A stretch of 49,436 nucleotides of DNA from Prochlorococcus sp. AG-670-N10 (GTDB lineage: Bacteria; Cyanobacteriota; Cyanobacteriia; PCC-6307; Cyanobiaceae): positions 1-49,436 of the forward strand of contig QCSX01000011.1 of assembly GCA_003209065.1 (NCBI GenBank), written 5' to 3'. The position numbers and the translations under genes were made by a program. Each line of letters starts with the position of its first letter. Position 1 is the stretch's first letter. Positions 38,419 to 45,027 of this stretch are shown piece by piece. Under the pieces are notes generated by a model. It ran no database searches, was not told where the DNA came from, and saw only the letters and a program-made list of their open reading frames with translations.

Positions 38419-39357
38419 TTTTTTTAAAATTTCACCTTTCAAGGGAACGAAACCCAAGGCAGGAGCTTTATCTTGGTATTCATCGCTGAGCAATTTATAG
38501 AATGTATCTTGAATTGCCTTAGTATTCCTTCCATTACCTGTTTCATAAGCAAGTATCCAAGTTAAGGTTGCTATTGGATAAGCTCCTTTAGCAGTAGGGT
38601 TTGGATTTTTACCAGCCAAGTTCTTATCAAGAGTTATTCCATTTAAAGCTATCGCGCCTGATTCAGTATTAGGGGTAACGAATTCACCAGATAGGTTTTG
38701 AAGTGCAGCAGCCTTAACATTACCTTTAATGTATGACTGGTTTACATAACCAATTGCGCCAGGAGTGTTTTGAATAACACCTGCAACACCTGAATTGCCT
38801 TTTGCTCCAACTCCCGAAGGCCATTTAACAGATTTACCAGTACCTAGATTCCAGGTTTTAGAGAAAGCCTCCATAGAATTTGTAAAAGCTTTAGTCGTGC
38901 CTGAACCGTCGGAACGATGGGCCCAAGTTAATTTACCTGACTTACATCCTAATTCCTTCCAGTTTTTTATCATTCCCATTGCTACTTGAACAGCTTGTTC
39001 TTGTGTTAGTTTCAGGTCGCAATCATAGTTATATCCAAACGCAATTGTTCCACCTACCATCGGTATTTGAACAAGTCCTCTAGTAACTTTTTTTATATCA
39101 GCTTCTTTCATTGGATCGTCAGAGGCTCCAAAATTAACAGTTTCATCTATGAAAGCTTTTCTTCCAGAACCAGAACCTACTGCTTGGTAATTAACTCTAG
39201 GGCCTCCAGATTTAGCTAAGTCAAAAAACCACCTAGTATAAATCTTCGAAGGAAATGATGCACCAGCTCCACTCAATCTCTTTGATGCCATCGCAGATGG
39301 AGAAAGTATCAATGAAATTGCAGAAGATAAAATGAGAGTTTTTTTGAAAATACTCAT
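38386..39357 (-). CDS. pstS: Phosphate ABC transporter substrate-binding protein PstS
   Basis: Periplasmic phosphate-binding protein of the high-affinity Pst importer. The 323-residue precursor has a signal peptide (cleavage after ...AMA) and the phosphate-site segments SGAGASFP, GSGSGRKAF with FGASDDPM, and HRSDGSGTTKAF. The pstCAB membrane and ATPase genes are not in this window, so this copy would feed a transporter encoded elsewhere. Two ArsR-type operators lie 70-105 bases upstream, linking it to arsenic control rather than only to phosphate limitation. Confidence 0.95.
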   Translation of the reverse strand: MSIFKKTLILSSAISLILSPSAMASKRLSGAGASFPSKIYTRWFFDLAKSGGPRVNYQAVGSGSGRKAFIDETVNFGASDDPMKEADIKKVTRGLVQIPMVGGTIAFGYNYDCDLKLTQEQAVQVAMGMIKNWKELGCKSGKLTWAHRSDGSGTTKAFTNSMEAFSKTWNLGTGKSVKWPSGVGAKGNSGVAGVIQNTPGAIGYVNQSYIKGNVKAAALQNLSGEFVTPNTESGAIALNGITLDKNLAGKNPNPTAKGAYPIATLTWILAYETGNGRNTKAIQDTFYKLLSDEYQDKAPALGFVPLKGEILKKSIEAVGRIGR

Positions 39358-39428
39358 TAGCCACTTAGATTGAAGACAATTAATTTATAGCATCAAACAA
39401 AAAGCGAAATACAAAGATTAAGAAATAC

Positions 39429-39463
39429 ATCAAAATATTTTGATATAATCAATAATTATTGAT
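39429..39463. promoter_or_regulatory. Two ArsR-type operators upstream of pstS
   Basis: ATCAAAATATTTTGAT (39429-39444) and ATCAATAATTATTGAT (39448-39463) are perfect 16-bp palindromes with the same ATCAA-N6-TTGAT pattern as the pair before gap, 19 bases apart. They imply that pstS belongs to the same ArsR regulon. Confidence 0.72.
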
Positions 39464-39506
39464 ATATACGACCTGTTCGCTCTTTTTAAACACTTATTAC
39501 TTGCAT

Positions 39507-39553
39507 AAAAAAGAGGGGTTTATCCCTCTATGTTGGATCGACTGTCAATCAAT
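39507..39553. repeat. Hairpin plus GATCGACTGTCAATCAAT box, copy 1
   Basis: A hairpin (AGAGGG with CCCTCT, 39512-39529, T run on the leftward strand) is followed by GATCGACTGTCAATCAAT at 39536-39553. The same box follows a different hairpin at 46382-46399, and a variant lies at 46718-46735, so it is a dispersed island repeat of unknown role. Confidence 0.65.
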
Positions 39554-39589
39554 GATATTTTACAGCCCCTAAAGCACTAGGTCTTTGGT

Positions 39590-39643
39590 TAGCGATTATT
39601 TAGCGATTAATTGTATATCTAAGGATAATTTTGTATAACTTTG
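39590..39643. repeat. Unit 1 right arm repeats (TAGCGATTA)
   Basis: TAGCGATTA at 39590-39598 and 39601-39609, 11-bp period, then TTGTATAACTTTG at 39631-39643, as at the left end of unit 1. The first repeat is 149 bases before the GTGCTTTGGG core of the next tRNA copy, exactly the distance found in unit 3. Confidence 0.85.
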
Positions 39644-39734
39644 GCCTATTTTTAAGACTCGTAATTTTGTAGATATAGCAACTAACAAGCTATAGCCTGA
39701 CTTGTTTATTTAACCCACTGTCTCAAATTGGAGG

Positions 39735-39787
39735 GCGGGTGCTTTGGGAGCACTAGGTCGCAGGTTCGAATCCTGTCGCCCCGACCA
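39735..39787 (+). repeat. tRNA-Pro 3' fragment, copy 1 (attachment-site scar)
   Basis: 53 bases identical to tRNA-Pro from 35360 to 35412, including the encoded CCA. The copied terminator follows (GCGAGT/ACTCGC, 39808-39826, then T). An open reading frame that starts inside this copy and runs into the next gene is an accident of the repeat. Confidence 0.95.
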
Positions 39788-39840
39788 TTTAAACCCAAGT
39801 TATACTAGCGAGTTACCCAGACTCGCTTTTTTGTTGGAAA

Positions 39841-39878
39841 ATCTGACGGCAGCAAGAGCCGTCAAAATGCCGTCAGAT
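39841..39878. repeat. Unit 2 left arm repeats (TGCCGTCAAAT type)
   Basis: An inverted copy ATCTGACGGCA (39841-39851) is the exact reverse complement of TGCCGTCAGAT (39868-39878); AGCCGTCAAAA lies between them (39857-39867). Period 11 bp for the direct pair. The direct pair starts 118 bases after the core GTGCTTTGGG. Confidence 0.8.
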
Positions 39879-39941
39879 GAAAATTTTTTCATAGAAGCTA
39901 TTATTTATAAAAATATCTCAATAAATTTTGAGAAATTTGAT

Positions 39942-41186
39942 ATGACAAAATATTTTTTCTTTTCAAATAATAAAAATATTAGACATTACTTTAATTCAAG
40001 AGAAGAAGCAGAGCATCAAAGGAATCTTATGAATGGTTCAATAATTTATGAAAGTGATGAAAATTCTTATAATGAATATTTAAATAAAAAAAAGATAAAT
40101 AAAGAAAAAGAATTTACTCATAAAAGCAACGATATTTCTTGGTTAAAAAACTCAACAAAACTAATTAAATCTAATTTTTTCAAATACCAATCTATACAAA
40201 TTTATCATCCTAAAAATTCATCTTATTTTAGTGATTCGGATCAAAGACTTTTAAATTTCAAAGATTTTTATAAGTTTAAAGATAAAAAATGCTTCGAAGC
40301 AGTATTGTTTTATTCCGAATGTCTCAGATATATTATTCCATCTAATAAGAATATCTATCTATGTTGTGTCCCTTCTAGCAAAGCCTATACAAAAAATACT
40401 TTGGCTTATTTAATTAGGAAATTGTCAGCCGGTCCAATAATTGATGGTTCAGAATTACTTGTTACAACTAAAAATAGGCTAGAAAAGAAAAAAAAGAATG
40501 CCTTTACTGATGAAGAACTAGCTTCAACCATAAACGTAAAAGGGAATTACATTCCAAAAGATTATCAAATACTTCTTTTAGATGATGTTGTAACTTCTGG
40601 ACAAAGCTTTAATGTCTGCCAAAAATTGATTGCTGAAGCTGGATTTAATAATCCAATAACATGCCTAGCATTAGGTTATACATCTAAGAATTGGAATCCA
40701 AAAAGTTTTTCTGATGAAATCATAGTGAAAAATACATTTATTGAACCTATTAATAAATCTGATTCTGAAAGAACACCACCTAAAGTGACGAGTGGCAGAT
40801 TTGATAATTTAAAACCTAATGAATCAGAAAATCATAAAGAGAATATATTTCCTGAGTTAACAGGTAAGGCTTTGCTTAGAAAAATCAGTAGACTTTCAAA
40901 CTCTAATATTGATGAAATTGTCATTGCTTGTGGTTATATAAAAAGAAAAGATAATTATGGAAATGTATATCCGGATTTTGAAAAGTTTAATAAGGCTCTA
41001 AGTACTGCAAAAGAAAAAGGTCATAAATACGAAGAAGATAGCGAAAAGACTTTCGAAGATAATAGTGAAAAATTAATTAAGAAACTTGATGATTTAAAAA
41101 ACTTTATTGAAAAGAAAAAAATAAAGGAAAAAGTTAAAAATAAAGTTAAGTCATTATCTAGCAAGATTCTGAATTTTTTTAATTAA
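39942..41186 (+). CDS. Phosphoribosyltransferase-domain protein, ShosT-like toxin candidate
   Basis: A 414-residue protein from the ATG at 39942 (MTKYFFFSNN); the frame is open further upstream only because it reads through the tRNA repeat. The middle has a PRTase fold with the PRPP motif ILLLDDVVTSGQS (about residues 208-220), preceded by CCVPSSKAYTKNT. A C-terminal Lys/Glu-rich, helical tail follows. Its stop overlaps the ATG of a DprA-like gene (TAATG). This PRTase + DprA pairing matches the ShosTA toxin-antitoxin/anti-phage system and, more loosely, ComF-DprA. Toxicity is inferred from that pairing. Confidence 0.75.
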   Translation: MTKYFFFSNNKNIRHYFNSREEAEHQRNLMNGSIIYESDENSYNEYLNKKKINKEKEFTHKSNDISWLKNSTKLIKSNFFKYQSIQIYHPKNSSYFSDSDQRLLNFKDFYKFKDKKCFEAVLFYSECLRYIIPSNKNIYLCCVPSSKAYTKNTLAYLIRKLSAGPIIDGSELLVTTKNRLEKKKKNAFTDEELASTINVKGNYIPKDYQILLLDDVVTSGQSFNVCQKLIAEAGFNNPITCLALGYTSKNWNPKSFSDEIIVKNTFIEPINKSDSERTPPKVTSGRFDNLKPNESENHKENIFPELTGKALLRKISRLSNSNIDEIVIACGYIKRKDNYGNVYPDFEKFNKALSTAKEKGHKYEEDSEKTFEDNSEKLIKKLDDLKNFIEKKKIKEKVKNKVKSLSSKILNFFN

Positions 41187-42121
41187 TGATTGATATAACA
41201 TCAAATATTTTAACTTTGCTTTCAATAGATGGTTTTGGATTGGTAAATTCCTACAAATTACTTTCATCTTTAGAGAGTATAAGAACCGACAATATTATTG
41301 AGGCTCTTAATAGAAAGAAAGATTTCTCTATAAGTAGCGCTGAATGGTTTGCTAAAAAAGATAAATTTCTTGAAAAGTTAGATAAATCACAAGAACAAAA
41401 AATATCTGCAATCCCTTTTACTTCTAATGATTATCCAAAGGCTCTAATGGAGTTGAATGATTTTCCTTTAGTCATTTTTGTCAAAGGTAAGTCAGAGTCT
41501 TTCAATTTTCAAAAAACCTTAGCTATCGTTGGCACGAGAAATCCAACAAAATATACTTATGATAGTGCTCCTGAAATTTGCAATATTTTTGCTTCTAGAT
41601 CTCAAAGTGTCATAAGTGGTTTGGCAATTGGTTGCGATACTATTGCCCACAAAGCAGCTATTAAGATGGGTATCCCAACTGTTGCAGTTCTGCCAAATGG
41701 TTTAGATGAAATATACCCCAAAGAAAATGCCAATTTAGCTTCTGAGATTATTGATTATGGAGGTTGCCTCGTATCAGAATATCTAATAGGTATAAAACCT
41801 TCAAGATATCAATTTGTAGCAAGAGATAGAATCCAGGCTGGTCTTTCAAGAGTTGGATTGCTTCTAGAAAGTTCTGCGAAAGGAGGTTCTATGCACTGCA
41901 TAAGAAAGTTAGAAAAATTAAGAAGAAAAGTTAGTTATTTAAGTCCTCAAGAGGAATTAAAATATGATCAATGTTGGTCAGGGAACAAATCATTAAAATC
42001 TTCAGAAAAATTTACTGAGATTTTGCCTTTTTCATCAAAAGAAGAACTTAATAAACAAATCAATGATTTGTTTTTCAATAATCCCTTCAAAAAAGATTTT
42101 GAGCAGACTTCGCTTTTCTAA
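41186..42121 (+). CDS. DprA/Smf-like SLOG-domain protein, ShosA-like antitoxin candidate
   Basis: A 311-residue protein with an N-terminal helical region resembling the DprA SAM-like domain (LLSIDGFGLVNSYKLLSSL) and a Rossmann-like DprA core: TLAIVGTRNPTKYTYD, VISGLAIGCDTIAHKAA, VAVLPNGLDEIYPKEN and LLESSAKGGSMHC. The usual GSR is GTR, and the C-terminal winged helix of housekeeping DprA is missing. One-base overlap with the PRTase gene means coupled translation. More likely the partner of that gene than the transformation DprA. Confidence 0.82.
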   Translation: MIDITSNILTLLSIDGFGLVNSYKLLSSLESIRTDNIIEALNRKKDFSISSAEWFAKKDKFLEKLDKSQEQKISAIPFTSNDYPKALMELNDFPLVIFVKGKSESFNFQKTLAIVGTRNPTKYTYDSAPEICNIFASRSQSVISGLAIGCDTIAHKAAIKMGIPTVAVLPNGLDEIYPKENANLASEIIDYGGCLVSEYLIGIKPSRYQFVARDRIQAGLSRVGLLLESSAKGGSMHCIRKLEKLRRKVSYLSPQEELKYDQCWSGNKSLKSSEKFTEILPFSSKEELNKQINDLFFNNPFKKDFEQTSLF

Positions 42122-42137
42122 AACTTCAAATTCTTGA

Positions 42138-42157
42138 GGGTCAAATTGCCGTCAAAT
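42138..42157. repeat. Internal unit 2 arm-type repeat
   Basis: GGGTCAAAT (42138-42146) followed directly by TGCCGTCAAAT (42147-42157), the same repeat as at the unit ends, 16 bases after the DprA-like stop. No tRNA fragment accompanies it. Confidence 0.7.
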
Positions 42158-42198
42158 GACAATAATAATTTCGATTTTCATACGCCAAGCTTTCATAC

Positions 42199-42483
42199 TT
42201 AAGCTTTTGGCCATTGATGAGGAACTAAACCACCTAATGCAGCTTTATTTCTTGGGGTATCTTTAAAAAATGCAGCATCACATTGCCTACAACCCCAAGT
42301 CCTATCAATAGGAAAATCTGGAATACAGCCAATTAGATAAATATTGTCATTATGGAAATCCTCTTCGGTTGGATAACCTAAAACAGCTTTTCTAACTTCT
42401 TTCTTACCGCATCTAGGGCAAATAGTTGGTTTCCTATCAGTAATGAACCAATCATCTCTTTCTGGTATTGGATTGCAATTCAT
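42199..42483 (-). CDS. Small zinc-ribbon protein of unknown function
   Basis: A 94-residue protein with two CxxC pairs, CPRCGKKEV (about 23-26) and GCRQCDAAF (about 64-67), forming a likely zinc ribbon. The conserved-looking part between them includes YLIGCIPDFPIDRTWG. The ATG at 42483 lies one base past the stop of the upstream small gene; an earlier in-frame ATG (42525) would overlap that gene by 41 bases and add a hydrophobic start. Function unknown; it may be DNA- or protein-binding. Confidence 0.65.
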   Translation of the reverse strand: MNCNPIPERDDWFITDRKPTICPRCGKKEVRKAVLGYPTEEDFHNDNIYLIGCIPDFPIDRTWGCRQCDAAFFKDTPRNKAALGGLVPHQWPKA

Positions 42484-42484
42484 A

Positions 42485-42667
42485 TTACATAAAGTCGTTA
42501 AGAATATAGTTCCAATCAACAACACCGCCCTGAGCTTTAGTTTCCATATCCATTCTCCGAAGCTCCTTTCTGTACTTCTGTCTTATTGGGCTGTAGTTCT
42601 TATCCAAGCTCTCATCAGGGTGGCTTAGATAATCCATAATGTTTCTTTTAGTCCATAAGTTTTTCAT
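42485..42667 (-). CDS. Small charged protein of unknown function
   Basis: A 60-residue soluble protein starting MKNLWTKRNIMDYLSHPDES and ending WNYILNDFM. It is directly upstream of the zinc-ribbon gene on the same strand, so the pair probably forms a two-gene operon. No family recognised; the coding call rests on the tight spacing and unbroken frame. Confidence 0.5.
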   Translation of the reverse strand: MKNLWTKRNIMDYLSHPDESLDKNYSPIRQKYRKELRRMDMETKAQGGVVDWNYILNDFM

Positions 42668-42740
42668 TCAATTAACTCAAACAATTTTCTAAAGTGTATT
42701 TTTTTATTTCTGGCCATAATTAAAATCTACTTAATTAAAT

Positions 42741-42773
42741 TGCCGTCAAATTGCCGTCAAATTGCCGTCAAAT
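42741..42773. repeat. Unit 2 right arm repeats, three perfect TGCCGTCAAAT
   Basis: Three head-to-tail copies of TGCCGTCAAAT (42741-42751, 42752-42762, 42763-42773). They match the repeats at the left end of unit 2 and start 121 bases before the GTGCTTTGGG core of copy 2. Confidence 0.9.
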
Positions 42774-42861
42774 ACATCATAGTTTGTCCTGTCAAATCAA
42801 GTAAATCTAAACAAAGATTAAGTTATAGCCTGTAGACATAGTGCCCTAATAGGGTTGTTAA

Positions 42862-42910
42862 GTGCTTTGGGAGCACTAGGTCGCAGGTTCGAATCCTGTC
42901 GCCCCGACCA
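42862..42910 (+). repeat. tRNA-Pro 3' fragment, copy 2
   Basis: 49 bases identical to the tRNA from GTGCTTTGGG through CCA. The downstream hairpin is conserved with compensating change (GAGAGT with ACTCTC, about 42928-42953), so the stem is maintained. Confidence 0.95.
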
Positions 42911-42983
42911 TTTAAAAACCAAGTCATACTAGAGAGTTTCCCAGACTCTCTTTTTTATTGCCCACAATTAGAAAGATGAGACT

Positions 42984-43027
42984 GAGCGAGATTTGAGCGA
43001 GGATTTGCTATACCTTGCTTAGCTTTA
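42984..43027. repeat. Unit 3 left arm repeats (GAGCGAGATTT)
   Basis: GAGCGAGATTT (42984-42994) and GAGCGAGGATTT (42995-43006), 11-bp period, run into TTTGCTATACCTTG-CTTAGCTTTA (43004-43027). The latter is shared with units 1 and 6. Confidence 0.88.
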
Positions 43028-43127
43028 CAAAAAAATTAAATTAAAAAGGAATATAAAGTTAGGTTTTGTATAAATTTTAAGGAACCAATTTTTGTTAGTG
43101 CTAACTTTAAAAAAATTCATATGAAAG

Positions 43128-44603
43128 ATGATTTGGATACCAATAGCTGCAGGGATTTTACTAACCTCATTGACTTTCGCCTGGGGAAACAAAAAGAAAA
43201 AACAACTACTTACCTTGCAAAAAAGATTTGCTCCAATTCTTGATGTTGAAGCTTACGTTAAAGATTCAAAAAATGATTTAGATAAACTTATTAAGAATAA
43301 AAAACAGAATTTAGAAGATGAAATAGCTGATGAACTTGATAAGCTAGAAAAAGAGAAAATTAATTATGAAAAACAATTTAAAGATTTAGCCTTAAATATT
43401 GACGATCTAGAGAAGGAACAAAAGGTTCTTAATGATGAGAATAAATACATACAAAAAACTATCAAATTAGCTAGTGATGAAATCGAACTACTTAATTATG
43501 GTTTTTATGAAAAAAAATATGACTACCATACAGATAAGGATTGGCAATCAAAATTAAAGTCCGTATTAGAAGAACAGAAATTAAGACTTAAAAACACAAA
43601 AAAAGATTGCTATGACCCTAAACGTGTTTCTAATAAAAAAGGAATTCTGATTGCGGCTCGAATTAATAGAAAAATTTCTTATCAAGATAGTGATAAAGAA
43701 GGAAGGAAAGTACAACTGAATTTTATAAAATTAATGCTTCGTGCTTTTAATGGTGAATGTGATGGCCTGATAGCAAAAACTACATGGCGTAATTTTGATA
43801 CTCAATATGACAGGATGAATAATGCTTTTGACTCAATAAATAGAATTGCTGAACTATTTCATTGTCAACTTTGCCTTTCATATAAGTGGTTAAAAGAAGA
43901 TGAGTTAAGTCTTAAGCATGAATATGAAGAATGGAAACAACAAGAGAAAGAAGAGCAAAGAAGAATCAAAGAACAGATAAGAGAAGAAGAAAGAGCTCTT
44001 AGAGAGATTGAAAAGGCAAAAAAAGATGCAGAGATCGAAGAAAAAAGATATCAAGCTGCTCTAGATAAAGCAAGAGGTGAAGTTGATGGGGCAAATGAAA
44101 AACAAAAAGAAAAACTCTTACTACAAATTAAGGAACTTGAAGAAAGAATGAAAGAAATGGAGGAGAAAAGAAGAACTATAAGTCAAGCAGAAATAACAAA
44201 AACAGGGCATGTATATGTAATTTCTAACGTTGGAAGTTTTGGAGATGGAGTTTATAAAATTGGTATGACCAGAAGATTAGAGCCTCTTGATAGAGTAAAG
44301 GAACTTGGCGATGCCTCTGTTCCATTCCCTTTCGATATTCATGCCATGATTAGAACAACCAATGCTCCAGGGCTGGAAAACGCGCTACACAAACACTTCG
44401 ACAACAAAAGAGTAAATCTAGAGAATACACGAAAAGAGTTTTTCTTTGTATCAATTGAAGAAATCAAAGAGGAACTTATCAAACTAAAGTCTGAGCTTGG
44501 AATTGATTCAGATTTCCAATTAACTATGCTTGCAGAAGCAAAACAGTATTGGCAAAGTGAGGCAAAAAGAAAGCATCTTGAAGGGTTGTATAACAAATCA
44601 TAA
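43128..44603 (+). CDS. Membrane-anchored DUF4041 + T5orf172 (GIY-YIG) protein
   Basis: A 491-residue protein: one membrane segment at the N-terminus (IWIPIAAGILLTSLTFAW), a long coiled coil (about 30-125), a DUF4041 domain (about 130-250, with ARINRKISYQDSDKEGRK and KTTWRNFDTQYDRMN), a second Glu/Lys-rich coiled coil (260-350), and a C-terminal T5orf172 GIY-YIG domain (about 360-460, GHVYVISN...YKIGMTRR, then ENALHKHF and RKEFFFV). Such proteins are common in phages and defence-rich loci. It is alone in unit 3. Nuclease activity at the membrane is inferred. Confidence 0.85.
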   Translation: MIWIPIAAGILLTSLTFAWGNKKKKQLLTLQKRFAPILDVEAYVKDSKNDLDKLIKNKKQNLEDEIADELDKLEKEKINYEKQFKDLALNIDDLEKEQKVLNDENKYIQKTIKLASDEIELLNYGFYEKKYDYHTDKDWQSKLKSVLEEQKLRLKNTKKDCYDPKRVSNKKGILIAARINRKISYQDSDKEGRKVQLNFIKLMLRAFNGECDGLIAKTTWRNFDTQYDRMNNAFDSINRIAELFHCQLCLSYKWLKEDELSLKHEYEEWKQQEKEEQRRIKEQIREEERALREIEKAKKDAEIEEKRYQAALDKARGEVDGANEKQKEKLLLQIKELEERMKEMEEKRRTISQAEITKTGHVYVISNVGSFGDGVYKIGMTRRLEPLDRVKELGDASVPFPFDIHAMIRTTNAPGLENALHKHFDNKRVNLENTRKEFFFVSIEEIKEELIKLKSELGIDSDFQLTMLAEAKQYWQSEAKRKHLEGLYNKS

Positions 44604-44683
44604 AAGTAATAAATCAGCCAAGTAATCAATTTTCAATTAATTATATTTATGATCTAGTGCTCCTAGGGCACTAGGTTGCTTGT

Positions 44684-44705
44684 GAGCGAGATTTGAGCGA
44701 GATTT
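44684..44705. repeat. Unit 3 right arm repeats (GAGCGAGATTT)
   Basis: Two perfect head-to-tail copies of GAGCGAGATTT (44684-44694, 44695-44705), matching the left end of unit 3. Just upstream, GTGCTCCTAGGGCACTAGGT (44658-44677) resembles a decayed anticodon arm of the tRNA core. Confidence 0.9.
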
Positions 44706-44828
44706 TGCTTATTTGTGCAATACTTTGCTACATCTTCCAAATTTTTGAGACTCAAATATTTTCTTTTAGTACCAACTCATAAGCTATAGCCTCACTTGTT
44801 TCTAATGGGGGCTGTCGCATTTTGCGTA

Positions 44829-44878
44829 GCGGGTGCTTTGGGAGCACTAGGTCGCAGGTTCGAATCCTGTCGCCCCGA
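44829..44878 (+). repeat. tRNA-Pro 3' fragment, copy 3
   Basis: 50 bases identical to the tRNA through the discriminator A; CCA has become TCA and the downstream terminator hairpin is absent. The junction differs from copies 0, 1, 2 and 4, pointing to a different parent element. Confidence 0.93.
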
Positions 44879-44913
44879 TCAGTTATAGCAGTAAGTCTCA
44901 GCTAATAATAAAT

Positions 44914-44951
44914 TACACCCAAAAAAGGTTGCACCCAAAATGCACCCAAAT
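44914..44951. repeat. Unit 4 left arm repeats (TGCACCCAAA)
   Basis: TACACCCAAA (44914-44923), TGCACCCAAAA (44930-44940) and TGCACCCAAAT (44941-44951). The last two are 11 bp apart. No match is found at the right end of the unit. Confidence 0.75.
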
Positions 44952-45027
44952 ATTATTTTCTCCAGATTAATTGGCAAAACTTTAGAAAGAAGTTTGGTAT
45001 TAGGTTATGCCCGAATTGGCGTAACTA

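Larger units (their letters stand above)
35360..39787. mobile_element. Island unit 1: arsenate/phosphate cargo between two tRNA-Pro repeats
   Basis: Bounded by the intact tRNA-Pro and by a perfect 53-bp copy of its 3' part. Cargo is arsR, gap, arsJ and pstS, with no integrase or transposase. Both inner ends carry paired TAGCGATTA repeats (35485, 35496 and 39590, 39601) followed by the shared TTGTATAACTTTG. Layout and cargo are those of a tycheposon-like, tRNA-targeted element that must rely on a recombinase supplied from elsewhere; that last point is inferred. Confidence 0.75.
39735..42910. mobile_element. Island unit 2: PRTase/DprA pair plus two small genes
   Basis: Runs from tRNA fragment copy 1 to copy 2. 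Both inner ends carry TGCCGTCAAAT-type repeats (39841-39878 and 42741-42773). Cargo is a ShosTA-like gene pair and two leftward small genes. A further repeat at 42138-42157, right after the DprA-like gene, suggests that the unit is composite. No recombinase gene is present. Confidence 0.72.
42862..44878. mobile_element. Island unit 3: single GIY-YIG gene
   Basis: A compact 2-kb unit between tRNA fragment copies 2 and 3. It holds one gene. Identical GAGCGAGATTT repeats lie at both inner ends (42984 and 44684), 122 bases after one core and 149 before the next. Confidence 0.75.

Noticed and set aside
39744..39941. Open frame that starts within the tRNA-Pro fragment and continues into the PRTase gene
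   Set aside because: Its first codons are tRNA sequence read as protein and the next stretch spans the terminator and arm repeats; the ATG at 39942 begins protein-like sequence.
41186..42121. The DprA-like gene taken as the housekeeping natural-transformation dprA
   Set aside because: It lies in a mobile unit, lacks the C-terminal winged helix and is coupled to a PRTase gene; the paired-system reading fits better, though not proven.
44658..44677. Sequence GTGCTCCTAGGGCACTAGGT as a seventh tRNA-Pro fragment
   Set aside because: It resembles only the anticodon arm and lacks the T arm and acceptor; at best a very decayed piece, possibly chance.
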